The position numbers and the translations under genes are program-made. Shown here in pieces: positions 16,447-25,060 of a stretch of 64,000 bases of DNA. The notes under the pieces were generated by a model that saw only the letters and a list, made by a program, of their open reading frames with translations, did not search any database and was not told where the DNA came from. Position 1 is the stretch's first letter, and every line of letters starts with the position of its first letter. The DNA is taken from NCBI GenBank assembly GCA_963771015.1, contig CAVYRN010000009.1, positions 124,001 to 188,000 of the forward strand. Reading direction: 5' to 3'. The DNA comes from CAVSJJ01 sp963771015. GTDB taxonomy: Bacteria > Actinomycetota > Actinomycetes > Actinomycetales > Dermatophilaceae.

Positions 16447-18635
16447 GCGCCGTTCCCGACTTCTCGACCATCCACCTCGGCCCGGGGGCTCCGTCCCCGG
16501 ACGCCGCCGACCGGTGGGCCGCGGCGGTGGCCGCGACGCCGGGTGCCGACCGGGCCTGGACGACCCCGGAGCTCATCGACGTGCCACGGCTCTACACCGA
16601 GCGCGACCTCGACGGGCTGGACTTCCTCGACACCATCCCGGGCGCCCCGCCGTTCCTGCGCGGTCCCTACGCGACGATGTACGTCAACCAGCCATGGACG
16701 ATCCGACAGTACGCGGGGTTCTCCACCGCCGAGGAGTCCAACGCCTTCTACCGGCGCAACCTCACCGCGGGCCAGAAGGGCCTGTCCGTCGCCTTCGACC
16801 TGGCGACCCACCGCGGCTACGACAGCGACCACCCGCGCGTCGAGGGCGACGTCGGCATGGCCGGAGTCGCCATCGACTCGATCTATGACATGCGCACTCT
16901 GTTCAGCGGCATCCCGCTGGACCAGATGTCGGTGTCGATGACGATGAACGGCGCCGTCATCCCGGTGCTCGCGCTCTACGTCGTCGCGGCCGAGGAGCAG
17001 GGCGTGCCGCCGGAGAAGCTGTCCGGGACCATCCAGAACGACATCCTCAAGGAGTTCATGGTCCGCAACACCTACATCTACCCGCCCGAGCCGTCGATGC
17101 GGATCATCTCGGACATCTTCGCCTTCACCTCGCAGCGGATGCCGCGGTACAACTCCATCTCCATCTCGGGGTACCACATGCAGGAGGCCGGGGCGACCCA
17201 GGACCTCGAGCTGGCGTACACCCTGGCCGACGGGGTCGAGTACATCCGGGCCGGCCGGGCGGTCGGTCTCGACATCGACGCCTTCGCGCCGCGGCTCTCG
17301 TTCTTCTGGGCGATCGGGATGAACTTCTTCATGGAGGTCGCCAAGCTGCGGGCCGCCCGGCTGCTCTGGGCCCGGCTCGTCAACCAGTTCGAGCCGAAGA
17401 ACCCCAAGTCGCTCTCGCTGCGCACGCACAGCCAGACCTCGGGGTGGTCGCTGACCGCCCAGGACGTCTTCAACAACGTCGTGCGGACCTGCGTCGAGGC
17501 CATGGCAGCCACCCAGGGCCACACCCAGTCCCTCCACACCAACGCCCTCGACGAGGCCATCGCGCTGCCGACCGACTTCAGCGCCCGGATCGCCCGCAAC
17601 ACCCAGCTGCTCATCCAGCAGGAGTCCGGGACCTGCCGGACCATCGACCCGTGGGCCGGTTCGGCCTACGTCGAGAGGCTGACCCACGACCTCGCCCGGC
17701 GGGCCTGGGAGCACATCGAGGAGGTCGAGGCGGCCGGCGGCATGGCCAAGGCGATCGAGGCCGGCATACCGAAGCTGCGCATCGAGGAGGCGTCGGCGCG
17801 CACCCAGGCCCGGATCGACGCGGGCCACCAGCCGGTCGTCGGGGTCAACCTGTATGCCGTGGACGGGGCGGACGAGTCCTTCGACGTCCTCAAGGTCGAC
17901 AACGCCGCCGTGCGGGCCGGTCAGATCGCCAAGCTGGAGCGGCTGAGGGCCGAGCGCGACGAGGCGGCGTGCCAGGCGGCGCTGGACAGGATGACGGCGG
18001 CCGCCGGGGCGGCCGACGACACGATGGAGACCAACCTGCTCGCGCTGGCCATCGACGCGGCCCGGGCCAAGGCCACGGTCGGCGAGATGTCGATGGCGAT
18101 GGAGAAGGTCTTCGGACGCTATACGGCACAGATCCGTACCATCGGTGGCGTGTACAGCGCCGAGGCAGGGGACGACGAGCTCGTCAAGCGCGCCCAGTCC
18201 CTCGTCGAGGAGTTCGAGGAGGAGCAGGGGCGACGCCCCCGGATCCTCGTGGCCAAGATGGGCCAGGACGGCCACGACCGCGGACAGAAGGTGATCTCCA
18301 CGGCGTTCGCCGACCTCGGCTTCGACGTCGACGTGGGCCCGCTGTTCCAGACCCCGGCCGAGGTGGCCCGCCAGGCGGTCGAGGCCGACGTGCACGTCGT
18401 CGGCGTCAGCTCGCTGGCCGCGGGTCACCTGACCCTCGTGCCGGCGCTGCGCCGGGAGCTCGACGCGCTCGGGCGCGAGGACCTGATGATCATCGTCGGT
18501 GGCGTCATCCCGCCACACGACTTCGACGCCCTCCGGGCGGCCGGGGCCGACGCGATCTACCCGCCGGGGACGGTCATCGCCGCTGCCGCGATCGAGCTCA
18601 TCCAGGACCTGGGTGCCAGGGCCGCGAGCGACTGA
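16443..18635 (+). CDS. mutB: Methylmalonyl-CoA mutase large (catalytic) subunit
   Basis: Catalytic subunit linking propionyl-CoA, odd-chain lipid and branched amino-acid breakdown to succinyl-CoA. The 730-residue protein has the substrate barrel (GPYATMYVNQPWTIRQYAGF; RNTQLLIQQESGTCRTIDPW) and a C-terminal cobalamin domain with KMGQDGHDRG, where His611 is the expected cobalt ligand, followed by GVSSLAAGH and GGVIPP. Length is normal. meaB follows after 6 bases, so the three genes form a self-contained operon. Confidence 0.97.
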   Translation: MSAVPDFSTIHLGPGAPSPDAADRWAAAVAATPGADRAWTTPELIDVPRLYTERDLDGLDFLDTIPGAPPFLRGPYATMYVNQPWTIRQYAGFSTAEESNAFYRRNLTAGQKGLSVAFDLATHRGYDSDHPRVEGDVGMAGVAIDSIYDMRTLFSGIPLDQMSVSMTMNGAVIPVLALYVVAAEEQGVPPEKLSGTIQNDILKEFMVRNTYIYPPEPSMRIISDIFAFTSQRMPRYNSISISGYHMQEAGATQDLELAYTLADGVEYIRAGRAVGLDIDAFAPRLSFFWAIGMNFFMEVAKLRAARLLWARLVNQFEPKNPKSLSLRTHSQTSGWSLTAQDVFNNVVRTCVEAMAATQGHTQSLHTNALDEAIALPTDFSARIARNTQLLIQQESGTCRTIDPWAGSAYVERLTHDLARRAWEHIEEVEAAGGMAKAIEAGIPKLRIEEASARTQARIDAGHQPVVGVNLYAVDGADESFDVLKVDNAAVRAGQIAKLERLRAERDEAACQAALDRMTAAAGAADDTMETNLLALAIDAARAKATVGEMSMAMEKVFGRYTAQIRTIGGVYSAEAGDDELVKRAQSLVEEFEEEQGRRPRILVAKMGQDGHDRGQKVISTAFADLGFDVDVGPLFQTPAEVARQAVEADVHVVGVSSLAAGHLTLVPALRRELDALGREDLMIIVGGVIPPHDFDALRAAGADAIYPPGTVIAAAAIELIQDLGARAASD

Positions 18636-18641
18636 GGTCGG

Positions 18642-19652
18642 ATGAAGGCGGACCTCGACACCGGCACGCTGGCTGCCGCGATCCGCGACGGGTCGCGGCA
18701 GCACATCGCCCGTGCCATCACCCTGCTGGAGTCCCGTCGGGCCGATCACCGCGCCCAGGCGCGTGAGCTGCTGACCGCGCTCGCGGCCGACACCGGCCGC
18801 TCGGTGCGGGTGGGCGTCTCCGGCGTCCCGGGTGCCGGCAAGTCGACGTTCATCAACGCGATGGGTGCCCGACTGGTCGACCGCGGGCACCGGGTCGCCG
18901 TCGTGGCCGTCGACCCCAGCTCGCGGCGCACCGGTGGGTCGATCCTCGGCGACCGGACCCGGATGGCCGACCTCACGGCGAGCGACCGGGCGTTCGTCAG
19001 ACCCTCGCCCGCCGGCCGCCAGCTGGGTGGGGTCGCCCGCGCGACGAGGGAGTCCATGCTCGTGCTGGAGGCGGCCGGGTACGACGTCGTCATCGTCGAG
19101 ACCGTGGGCGTGGGCCAGAACGAGATCGCCGTCTCCGAGATGGTGGACACCTTCCTGCTGCTCACGCTGGCGCGGGCCGGGGACCAGCTCCAGGGGATCA
19201 AGCGAGGGATCCTCGAGCTCGCCGACGTCATCGCCGTCAACAAGGCCGACGGTGACGAGGAGGTCGCGGCCCGGGGAGCCGCCCGGGACCTCAGCGCGGT
19301 GCTGCGGCTCGTCATGCCCGGGGCCGGGGTGCGTCGCCCGCCCGTGCTGACCTGCAGCTCGCTGACCGGCGCCGGGCTCGACGAGGTGTGGCAGGCCGTC
19401 CTGGACCACCGGGCACACCTGGAGTCCGGAGCAGAGGGGATGGACCTCGTCGAGCGGCGGGCCCACCAGCAGGAGGACTGGATGTGGGCCATGGTCGACG
19501 CGCAGCTCCAGGAGTCGGTCCGTTCCTCGCCCTCGGTCCGCTCCCAGCGCGACGACATCACCCATGCCGTCCACGACGGGAAGCTGAGCGCCGTCGACGG
19601 GACCGCCCGGATCCTTGCCCTGTACGCCGCGGACCTGCGCGAAGCCGACTAG
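18642..19652 (+). CDS. meaB: Methylmalonyl-CoA mutase-associated GTPase MeaB
   Basis: G3E-family GTPase that protects mutase and gates adenosylcobalamin loading; ortholog of human MMAA. The 336-residue protein has the P-loop GVPGAGKST at residues 61-69, the switch region ETVGVGQNEIAVSEMVDTF and the guanine-specificity motif NKAD at 200-203. The C-terminus carries the helical dimerisation region. Directly downstream of mutB. Confidence 0.96.
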   Translation: MKADLDTGTLAAAIRDGSRQHIARAITLLESRRADHRAQARELLTALAADTGRSVRVGVSGVPGAGKSTFINAMGARLVDRGHRVAVVAVDPSSRRTGGSILGDRTRMADLTASDRAFVRPSPAGRQLGGVARATRESMLVLEAAGYDVVIVETVGVGQNEIAVSEMVDTFLLLTLARAGDQLQGIKRGILELADVIAVNKADGDEEVAARGAARDLSAVLRLVMPGAGVRRPPVLTCSSLTGAGLDEVWQAVLDHRAHLESGAEGMDLVERRAHQQEDWMWAMVDAQLQESVRSSPSVRSQRDDITHAVHDGKLSAVDGTARILALYAADLREAD

Positions 19653-19680
19653 ACAGGGGGCATCGCGGGGTTGGGGCGAT

Positions 19681-19710
19681 TTCCCAGGCAGTGGACCGAT
19701 CCCGTAAGAT
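19681..19710 (+). promoter_or_regulatory. Candidate promoter for infA operon
   Basis: TTCCCA (19681-19686), an 18-base spacer and TAAGAT (19705-19710) form a plausible sigma-70-type promoter in the 181-base gap between meaB and infA. The -10 element is good, the -35 weak. A separate promoter would be needed because the mut cassette breaks the usual map-infA linkage. Confidence 0.35.
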
Positions 19711-19833
19711 AGATCGTCGGTCACGTGTGCGCTCTTGCATGATGTGAACAGATCCGCGAGGGCGACCACGCGACCGATTTCCATGGGGTCTTCCGAACCA
19801 CCGACGGGCGACCCACCGACGGATTGAGAGGGT

Positions 19834-20055
19834 ATGGCCAAGAAGGACGGCGTCATCGAGATCGAGGGCACGATCGTCGAGGCTCTCCCGAACGCGATGT
19901 TCCGGGTCGAGCTCACCAACGGTCACAAGGTCCTCGCTCACATCTCGGGCAAGATGCGCCAGCACTACATCCGGATCCTCCCCGAGGACCGCGTGGTGGT
20001 GGAGCTGAGCCCGTACGACCTGACCCGAGGCCGCATCGTCTTCCGGTACCGCTGA
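19834..20055 (+). CDS. infA: Translation initiation factor IF-1
   Basis: OB-fold protein that occupies the 30S A site during initiation. The 73-residue product MAKKDGVIEIEGTIVEALPN ends YDLTRGRIVFRYR, full length and nearly invariant. Preceded by AGAGGGT as ribosome-binding site. First gene of the downstream block that continues with rpmJ and the alpha operon. Confidence 0.97.
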   Translation: MAKKDGVIEIEGTIVEALPNAMFRVELTNGHKVLAHISGKMRQHYIRILPEDRVVVELSPYDLTRGRIVFRYR

Positions 20056-20144
20056 GCGTCGGCTCGTCGGTACCGACCCGAAGAACCAGCAGGACCCGGC
20101 ATGGCTCACCCGTGCCGGGACGGATCGACAAGACAGCAGAGGCA

Positions 20145-20258
20145 ATGAAGGTTCAGCCGAGCGTCAAGAAGATCTGTGACAAGTGCAAGGTGATCCGCCG
20201 TAACGGGCGAGTCATGGTGATCTGCGAGAACGCTCGCCACAAGCAGCGTCAGGGCTGA
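20145..20258 (+). CDS. rpmJ: 50S ribosomal protein L36, zinc-binding type
   Basis: A 37-residue protein, MKVQPSVKKICDKCKVIRRN, with the zinc ligands Cys11, Cys14, Cys27 and His32 intact. The ATG at 20145 follows AGAGGCA. Normal position between infA and rpsM. Confidence 0.96.
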   Translation: MKVQPSVKKICDKCKVIRRNGRVMVICENARHKQRQG

Positions 20259-20443
20259 TCAACCGCACGAGGTCACGGGACTTCGAGCACACGCACAAGA
20301 GAAAAGATGCACGCAGCACCCGTCCCCCGCGCCAGCAATGTCGAAGAGCGGGACGTCACCCTCGGCCCGGAGGCCGAGGACCGGCAGCGACCGGAACGGT
20401 GACTGCACCAGACCTCCGGATGACACAAAGGAACCATCCACAG

Positions 20444-20821
20444 ATGGCACGTCTTGTTGGAGTTGACCTCCCGCGCGAGAAGCGCGTCGAGGTGGCACTG
20501 ACCTACATTTTCGGAGTTGGCAGGACCAGCTCGCAGCAGGCCCTCGAGGCGACCGGGGTCAACCCGGACACCCGGGTCAAGGACCTCGTCGACGAGGACC
20601 TGGTCAAGCTGCGCGACTGGATCGAGGACAACCTCAAGGTCGAGGGTGACCTGCGCCGCGAGGTGCAGGCGGACATCCGCCGCAAGGTCGAGATCGGGTC
20701 CTACCAGGGCCTGCGTCACCGTCGCGGTCTCCCGGTGCGCGGTCAGCGCACCAAGACCAACGCGCGCACCCGCAAGGGTCCCAAGCGCACCGTCGCCGGC
20801 AGGAAGAAGGCCGGCAAGTAA
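20444..20821 (+). CDS. rpsM: 30S ribosomal protein S13
   Basis: S13 forms intersubunit bridges in the 30S head. The 125-residue product MARLVGVDLPREKRVEVALT has the helix-two-turn-helix GVGRTSSQQALEATGVNPD region and the C-terminal RGQRTKTNARTRKGPKRT. The ATG at 20444 follows AAAGGA; the in-frame upstream extension from 20399 is not conserved. The 185 bases before it show nothing convincing besides this ribosome-binding site. Confidence 0.96.
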   Translation: MARLVGVDLPREKRVEVALTYIFGVGRTSSQQALEATGVNPDTRVKDLVDEDLVKLRDWIEDNLKVEGDLRREVQADIRRKVEIGSYQGLRHRRGLPVRGQRTKTNARTRKGPKRTVAGRKKAGK

Positions 20822-20830
20822 CCGCCTGCC

Positions 20831-20857
20831 CGCGGCATACCCCCAGCGGATGCCGCG
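20831..20857 (+). repeat. Small hairpin between rpsM and rpsK
   Basis: CGCGGCAT (20831-20838) and ATGCCGCG (20850-20857) form an 8-base stem with an 11-base loop in the 78-base gap. The left arm includes a GGCATAC copy. It may attenuate transcription within the alpha operon. Confidence 0.35.
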
Positions 20858-20899
20858 CGCGAGTGGACTGCCCCGCTTCGAAGAACACGTAGGAGAAAC

Positions 20900-21307
20900 A
20901 TGCCTCCCAAGGGCCGTATGGCTGCGGGCGCCAAGAAGGTGCGCCGCAAGGAGAAGAAGAACATCGCTGTGGGTCAGGCCCACATCAAGAGCACGTTCAA
21001 CAACACGATCATCTCGATCACCGACCCCACCGGTGCCGTGATCGCCTGGGCCTCCGCCGGCCAGGTCGGCTTCAAGGGGTCCCGCAAGTCCACGCCGTAT
21101 GCCGCGCAGATGGCCGCCGAGGCCGCCGCGCGCCGTGCCATGGAGCACGGGATGCGCAAGGTCGACGTCTTCGTCAAGGGTCCCGGCTCCGGTCGGGAGA
21201 CCGCGATCCGCAGCCTGACCGCCGCCGGCCTCGAGGTCGGTGCGATCCAGGACGTCACGCCCAGCCCGCACAACGGTGTCCGTCCGCCCAAGCGTCGCCG
21301 CGTCTGA
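20900..21307 (+). CDS. rpsK: 30S ribosomal protein S11
   Basis: S11 lies on the 30S platform next to the E site. The 135-residue product has a basic start (MPPKGRMAAGAKKVRRKEKK), then NIAVGQAHIKSTFNNTIISI and the C-terminal VTPSPHNGVRPPKRRRV. Preceded by GTAGGAG. Confidence 0.97.
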   Translation: MPPKGRMAAGAKKVRRKEKKNIAVGQAHIKSTFNNTIISITDPTGAVIAWASAGQVGFKGSRKSTPYAAQMAAEAAARRAMEHGMRKVDVFVKGPGSGRETAIRSLTAAGLEVGAIQDVTPSPHNGVRPPKRRRV

Positions 21308-21341
21308 GCGCCGAACAGACTTGTAGGAGAACGAAAAGATC

Positions 21342-21950
21342 ATGGCTCGTTACACCGGCCCCATCACGAAGAAGTCGCGGCGCCTCAAGACCGACCTCGT
21401 CGGCGGCGACAAGAACTTCGACCTTCGCCCGTTCCCGCCCGGCCAGCACGGTCGTCGCCGGATCCAGGAGAAGGAGTACCTCACCCAGCTGCAGGAGAAG
21501 CAGAAGGCCCGCTTCACCTACGGCGTCATGGAGAAGCAGTTCCGCCGCTACTACGAGGAGGCGGCCAACCGCCCCGGCAAGACCGGCGAGAACATCCTCA
21601 CCATCCTCGAGTCCCGGCTCGACAACGTCGTCTACCGCGCCGGCCTGGCCCGGACCCGTCGGCAGTCGCGCCAGCTCGTGAGCCACGGCCACTTCGAGGT
21701 CAACGGCGTGCGCGTCGACGTCCCGAGCTACCGGGTCGAGGCGTACGACATCATCACGGTCCGCAAGCAGTCGGTGGAGACCTTCCCGTTCCATCTCGCC
21801 CGCGAGACCTTCGGCGACCGCCCGGTGCCGGCCTGGATCCAGGTCGTCCCCGGCTCGCTGCAGATCCTCATCCACCAGCTCCCGGTGCGCGCCCAGATCG
21901 ACACGGTGCTCGCCGAGCAGCTCATCGTCGAGTACTACTCGAAGAACTGA
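21342..21950 (+). CDS. rpsD: 30S ribosomal protein S4
   Basis: Primary 16S rRNA-binding protein and fidelity factor. The 202-residue product MARYTGPITKKSRRLKTDLV has an S4 RNA-binding domain around residues 90-155 (ESRLDNVVYRAGLARTRRQS) and ends VEYYSKN. It lacks the N-terminal zinc cysteines found in some S4 proteins. Preceded by GTAGGAG, 34 bases after rpsK. Confidence 0.97.
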   Translation: MARYTGPITKKSRRLKTDLVGGDKNFDLRPFPPGQHGRRRIQEKEYLTQLQEKQKARFTYGVMEKQFRRYYEEAANRPGKTGENILTILESRLDNVVYRAGLARTRRQSRQLVSHGHFEVNGVRVDVPSYRVEAYDIITVRKQSVETFPFHLARETFGDRPVPAWIQVVPGSLQILIHQLPVRAQIDTVLAEQLIVEYYSKN

Positions 21951-21955
21951 CCTGA

Positions 21956-21992
21956 CGTCGGTATGCCGCGGCGCGTCCGCGGCATACCGACG
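21956..21992 (+). terminator. Perfect hairpin between rpsD and rpoA
   Basis: Arms at 21956-21971 and 21977-21992 are perfect 16-base complements (CGTCGGTATGCCGCGG) around a 5-base loop CGCGT. No U-tract follows. It is well placed to attenuate transcription between rpsD and rpoA, whose products are needed in different amounts. The stem contains an inverted pair of GTATGCC. Confidence 0.65.
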
Positions 21993-22094
21993 ATGGTCCC
22001 GGTCCACGGACAGAGGTGGGTCGGGTCGGCCGGGTGGCACCCGGCCAGTCACGCGGCGTCAAATAGCGGTCGCCCGTGGAAAGGAAGCATCACC

Positions 22095-23129
22095 GTGCTC
22101 ATCGCACAGCGCCCCATCCTCACCGAAGAGGTCGTCACCGAGTACCGCAGCCGGTTCGTCATCGAGCCGCTCGAGCCCGGCTTCGGCTACACCCTCGGCA
22201 ACTCCATGCGCCGCACGCTCCTCTCGAGCATCCCCGGCGCCGCGGTCACGAGCCTCCGCATCGACGGCGTGCTCCACGAGTTCTCCACGATCCCCGGGGT
22301 CAAGGAGGACGTCACCGAGATCATCCTCAACATCAAGGCGCTGGTCGTCTCCTCCGAGCACGACGAGCCGGTCGTCATGTACCTGCGCAAGCAGGGCGCC
22401 GGCGCGGTGACCGCGGCCGACATCGCCCCGCCCGCCGGGGTGGAGATCCACAACACCGACCTGCACCTCGCGACGCTCAACGACAAGGGCACCGTCGAGA
22501 TGGAGCTGACCGTCGAGCGTGGCCGCGGCTACGTCTCGGCCCAGCAGAACAAGTCCGGTGACGCCGAGATCGGCCGGATCCCGGTCGACTCGATCTACAG
22601 CCCGGTGCTCGCCGTGACCTACAAGGTCGAGGCGACCCGTGTCGAGCAGCGCACCGACTTCGACAAGCTCATCGTCGATGTCGAGACCAAGACCTCGATG
22701 GCTCCCCGCGACGCGCTCGCCTCGGCGGGCAAGACCCTCGTCGAGCTGTTCGGCCTGGCCCGTGAGCTCAACGTCGAGGCGGAGGGCATCGACATGGGTC
22801 CGTCGCCGTCCGACGCCGCCCTGGCCCAGGATCTCGCGCTGCCGATCGAGGACCTCGACCTCACGGTCCGGTCCTACAACTGCCTCAAGCGCGAGGGCAT
22901 CCACAGCGTCGGTGAGCTCGTCGGCCGCAGCGAGGCAGACCTGCTCGACATCCGCAACTTCGGTGCCAAGTCGATCGACGAGGTCAAGGCAAAGCTCGCC
23001 GGCATGGGTCTGGCCCTGAAGGACAGCCCGCCCGGGTTCGACCCGAGCGCGCTGTCGGAGTCGAACTACGACGATTTCCGCTACGGCGCCGAGGACGATG
23101 TGTCCTTCGCCGAGGACGAGCAGCTCTGA
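22095..23129 (+). CDS. rpoA: DNA-directed RNA polymerase subunit alpha
   Basis: The alpha dimer nucleates RNA polymerase assembly. The 344-residue protein begins at a GTG (22095) after GGAAAGGAAG, giving MLIAQRPILTEEVVTEYRSR. The N-terminal dimerisation domain spans about 1-230 (LGNSMRRTLLSSIPGAAVTS), the C-terminal domain about 250-310 (DLTVRSYNCLKREGIHSVGE), followed by an acidic tail. A longer in-frame extension from 21963 runs through the upstream hairpin and is rejected. Confidence 0.97.
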   Translation: MLIAQRPILTEEVVTEYRSRFVIEPLEPGFGYTLGNSMRRTLLSSIPGAAVTSLRIDGVLHEFSTIPGVKEDVTEIILNIKALVVSSEHDEPVVMYLRKQGAGAVTAADIAPPAGVEIHNTDLHLATLNDKGTVEMELTVERGRGYVSAQQNKSGDAEIGRIPVDSIYSPVLAVTYKVEATRVEQRTDFDKLIVDVETKTSMAPRDALASAGKTLVELFGLARELNVEAEGIDMGPSPSDAALAQDLALPIEDLDLTVRSYNCLKREGIHSVGELVGRSEADLLDIRNFGAKSIDEVKAKLAGMGLALKDSPPGFDPSALSESNYDDFRYGAEDDVSFAEDEQL

Positions 23130-23157
23130 GCCACTTTCTACTTGAAGGAGTAGTTCC

Positions 23158-23760
23158 ATGCCCACCCCCACCAAGGGTCCGCGTCTCGGAGGCGGCCCGG
23201 CTCACCAGCGGCTGATCCTCGCCAACCTCGCCACCGCCCTGTTCGAGCACGACTCGATCACGACGACCGAGGCCAAGGCCAAGCGACTCCGCCCGCTCGC
23301 CGAGCGCCTCGTCACCTTCGCCAAGCGTGGTGACCTGCATTCCCGCCGTCGGGTCATGACGGTCATCCGGGACAAGGGCGTCGTCCACCGGCTCTTCGTC
23401 GAGATCGCCCCGGACATGGCCGAGCGCGAGGGCGGCTACACCCGGATCACCAAGATCGGCCCGCGCAAGGGCGACAACGCCCCGATGGCGGTCATCGAGC
23501 TCGTTCGCGAGCCGGTCGCCAAGAAGGCCACCGTCAAGGAGGCCGAGGGCGCAACCAAGCGCGCGGCCAAGGGTGCCTCCGGCTCTGCCGGGGAGCCCAC
23601 CGCCGTCGCCGAGACCCCCGAGTGGGTCGAGGTGCCGGAGGAGGCAGCTGAGGTCGAGGCCGAGGTCGAGGCTGTCGAGGCCGTTGCCGACGAGTCGTCC
23701 GACGAGTCGTCCGACGAGGCCGCTGCGGAGGCCACCGAGCCGGAGAAGTCCGAGGACTGA
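23158..23760 (+). CDS. rplQ: 50S ribosomal protein L17 with acidic tail
   Basis: Residues 1-120 are a complete L17 (MPTPTKGPRLGGGPAHQRLI; KRGDLHSRRRVMTVIRDKGV). The remaining 80 residues first turn basic/alanine-rich and then strongly acidic (VEVPEEAAEVEAEVEAVEA, then serine/aspartate/glutamate repeats). Long acidic tails on L17 are known in actinobacteria but their role is unclear. End of the ribosomal cluster; a palindrome lies 38 bases downstream. Confidence 0.96.
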   Translation: MPTPTKGPRLGGGPAHQRLILANLATALFEHDSITTTEAKAKRLRPLAERLVTFAKRGDLHSRRRVMTVIRDKGVVHRLFVEIAPDMAEREGGYTRITKIGPRKGDNAPMAVIELVREPVAKKATVKEAEGATKRAAKGASGSAGEPTAVAETPEWVEVPEEAAEVEAEVEAVEAVADESSDESSDEAAAEATEPEKSED

Positions 23761-23797
23761 CCCGCTCGCCGACCCACACGTACCCCGACCCGACTGG

Positions 23798-23842
23798 TTC
23801 GAGGTATTCCGGTGCCCTCAGACGGGATCGGAATACCTCGAA
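23798..23842 (+). repeat. Long palindrome, family C, copy 1
   Basis: TTCGAGGTATTCCG (23798-23811) pairs perfectly with 23829-23842. It lies between convergent rplQ and an MFS gene and probably serves as a two-way terminator. On the minus strand the MFS reading frame runs through it, taking the residues SRYSDPV and its TGA stop (23818-23820) from the repeat. Confidence 0.8.
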
Positions 23843-25026
23843 TCGGCGACTCGGGGGGCCGGTCCCGCGAACTGCCGGGCGAGCGGGACGATCGCGAGGA
23901 TGAGCACCATCGGGACGGCATACCCGACCCTGAGCGAGTCCGCGCCGACGAGCCCGGTCAACACCGCCCCGAGCAGCGCGCCGACGTAGTTGAACTGGTT
24001 GAAGCGGGCGATGACGGCGTCGACGCGCTCGCGGTGGCGGGTCGGGTCGGCCACCTCGCCGGCGACCCGGGCGGCCGCCGAGAACGACAGGGGCGCGATG
24101 ACCGCAACCCCGCAGCCGACGATGGTGAAGCCGAGGATCGCGACGAGCCAGCTGGGTGCGGCGACGATGACGGCCAGGCCGACGGCGGCGACGACACCGC
24201 CCACGCGGACCAGCCGGGTGGCGCCGTAGCGCGCGGTGGCATTGTCACCGACGAACCGGACGACGAGCGTCGCGACGAGGTAGGGCAGCGTCGCCAGGGG
24301 CACGAGGCGGTGCGGCGTCGCGAAGGTGTGGTCGAGGAAGACCGGCCCCCAGGTCGTCGCGGCCGTGTCGACCATGTAGAAGAGGACGAGGGCGAGGCCG
24401 ATGAGGACGACGCGGCGCCACGGCACCCCGAGATCGGCGGGGTCCGCCTCCGCCAGGCCCCGGTCGCGACGTTGGAGCGGCGCGGCCAGCATGGCGAGCG
24501 GGAAGACGACCAGGACCCCGGTCGCCACCTCGAAGTCCACCGACGCCAGCGCGATGGTCAGGACCGTCGCGAGAATCCCACCCGCCGTCCAGGCCCCGTG
24601 GAACGAGGGCATGACCGGTCGCCCGACCCGGTGCTCGAGGGCCACCGCCTGCATGTTGCTCGACGCGTCGACGGCGCCCACCCCGAGGCCGTAGCAGCCG
24701 AGCCCGACGGCGAAGAGCACAAGGGCCGGGGCGAGGGCGACGGCGAGCAGCCCGACGGCGAGCAGCGACAGGCCGGCGCGTAGGGCCGCTGCGCTGTCGC
24801 GAGCGCGGGCGACGGTCTCGGCGCCGACGGACCCGGCACCGGCCGTGAGCACGACGAGCAGGAGGAGGAGCGACACCCCCACCGACGACAGGTCGAACCG
24901 GTGCTGCACCTGAGGCAGGCGCGTCGTCAGGGAGATGAAGACCAGACCCTGAACGAAGAACGCCCCGGCGATGCCGCCCCGCTTGAGCCGGAGGGCGGCG
25001 AGGTCGGTGTGCAGCAGGTCGGACAT
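23818..25026 (-). CDS. MFS transporter
   Basis: A 402-residue membrane protein with about twelve hydrophobic segments, starting MSDLLHTDLAALRLKRGGIA; a GTG at 25035 would add three residues. Features such as FHGAWTAGGILATVLTIALA and GFTIVGCGVAVIAPLSFSAA resemble MFS members annotated as sugar or fucose permease-like. The substrate cannot be told. The last residues and stop codon lie inside palindrome family C. It is divergent from truA with only about 34 bases between starts, and it interrupts the usual rplQ-truA linkage. Confidence 0.85.
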   Translation of the reverse strand: MSDLLHTDLAALRLKRGGIAGAFFVQGLVFISLTTRLPQVQHRFDLSSVGVSLLLLLVVLTAGAGSVGAETVARARDSAAALRAGLSLLAVGLLAVALAPALVLFAVGLGCYGLGVGAVDASSNMQAVALEHRVGRPVMPSFHGAWTAGGILATVLTIALASVDFEVATGVLVVFPLAMLAAPLQRRDRGLAEADPADLGVPWRRVVLIGLALVLFYMVDTAATTWGPVFLDHTFATPHRLVPLATLPYLVATLVVRFVGDNATARYGATRLVRVGGVVAAVGLAVIVAAPSWLVAILGFTIVGCGVAVIAPLSFSAAARVAGEVADPTRHRERVDAVIARFNQFNYVGALLGAVLTGLVGADSLRVGYAVPMVLILAIVPLARQFAGPAPRVADSRYSDPV

Positions 25027-25048
25027 GAGAGGCACTCTGGCACGCGTC

Positions 25049-25054
25049 TACGCT
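25049..25054 (+). promoter_or_regulatory. -10 element for leaderless truA transcript
   Basis: TACGCT lies 6 bases before the truA GTG at 25061, and no ribosome-binding site is seen. The position supports a transcript starting at or next to the start codon. It lies in the short divergent gap with the MFS gene. Confidence 0.35.
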
Positions 25055-25060
25055 GAGCGG

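Noticed and set aside
16005..19919. Minus-strand ORF of 1304 codons opposite mutA-mutB-meaB
   Set aside because: It is the mirror of genuine genes; high GC at third positions leaves long antisense frames open. It has no recognisable domain or start signal.
21963..22094. N-terminal extension of rpoA by 44 residues
   Set aside because: It reads through a perfect hairpin; the conserved alpha N-terminus begins at GTG 22095.
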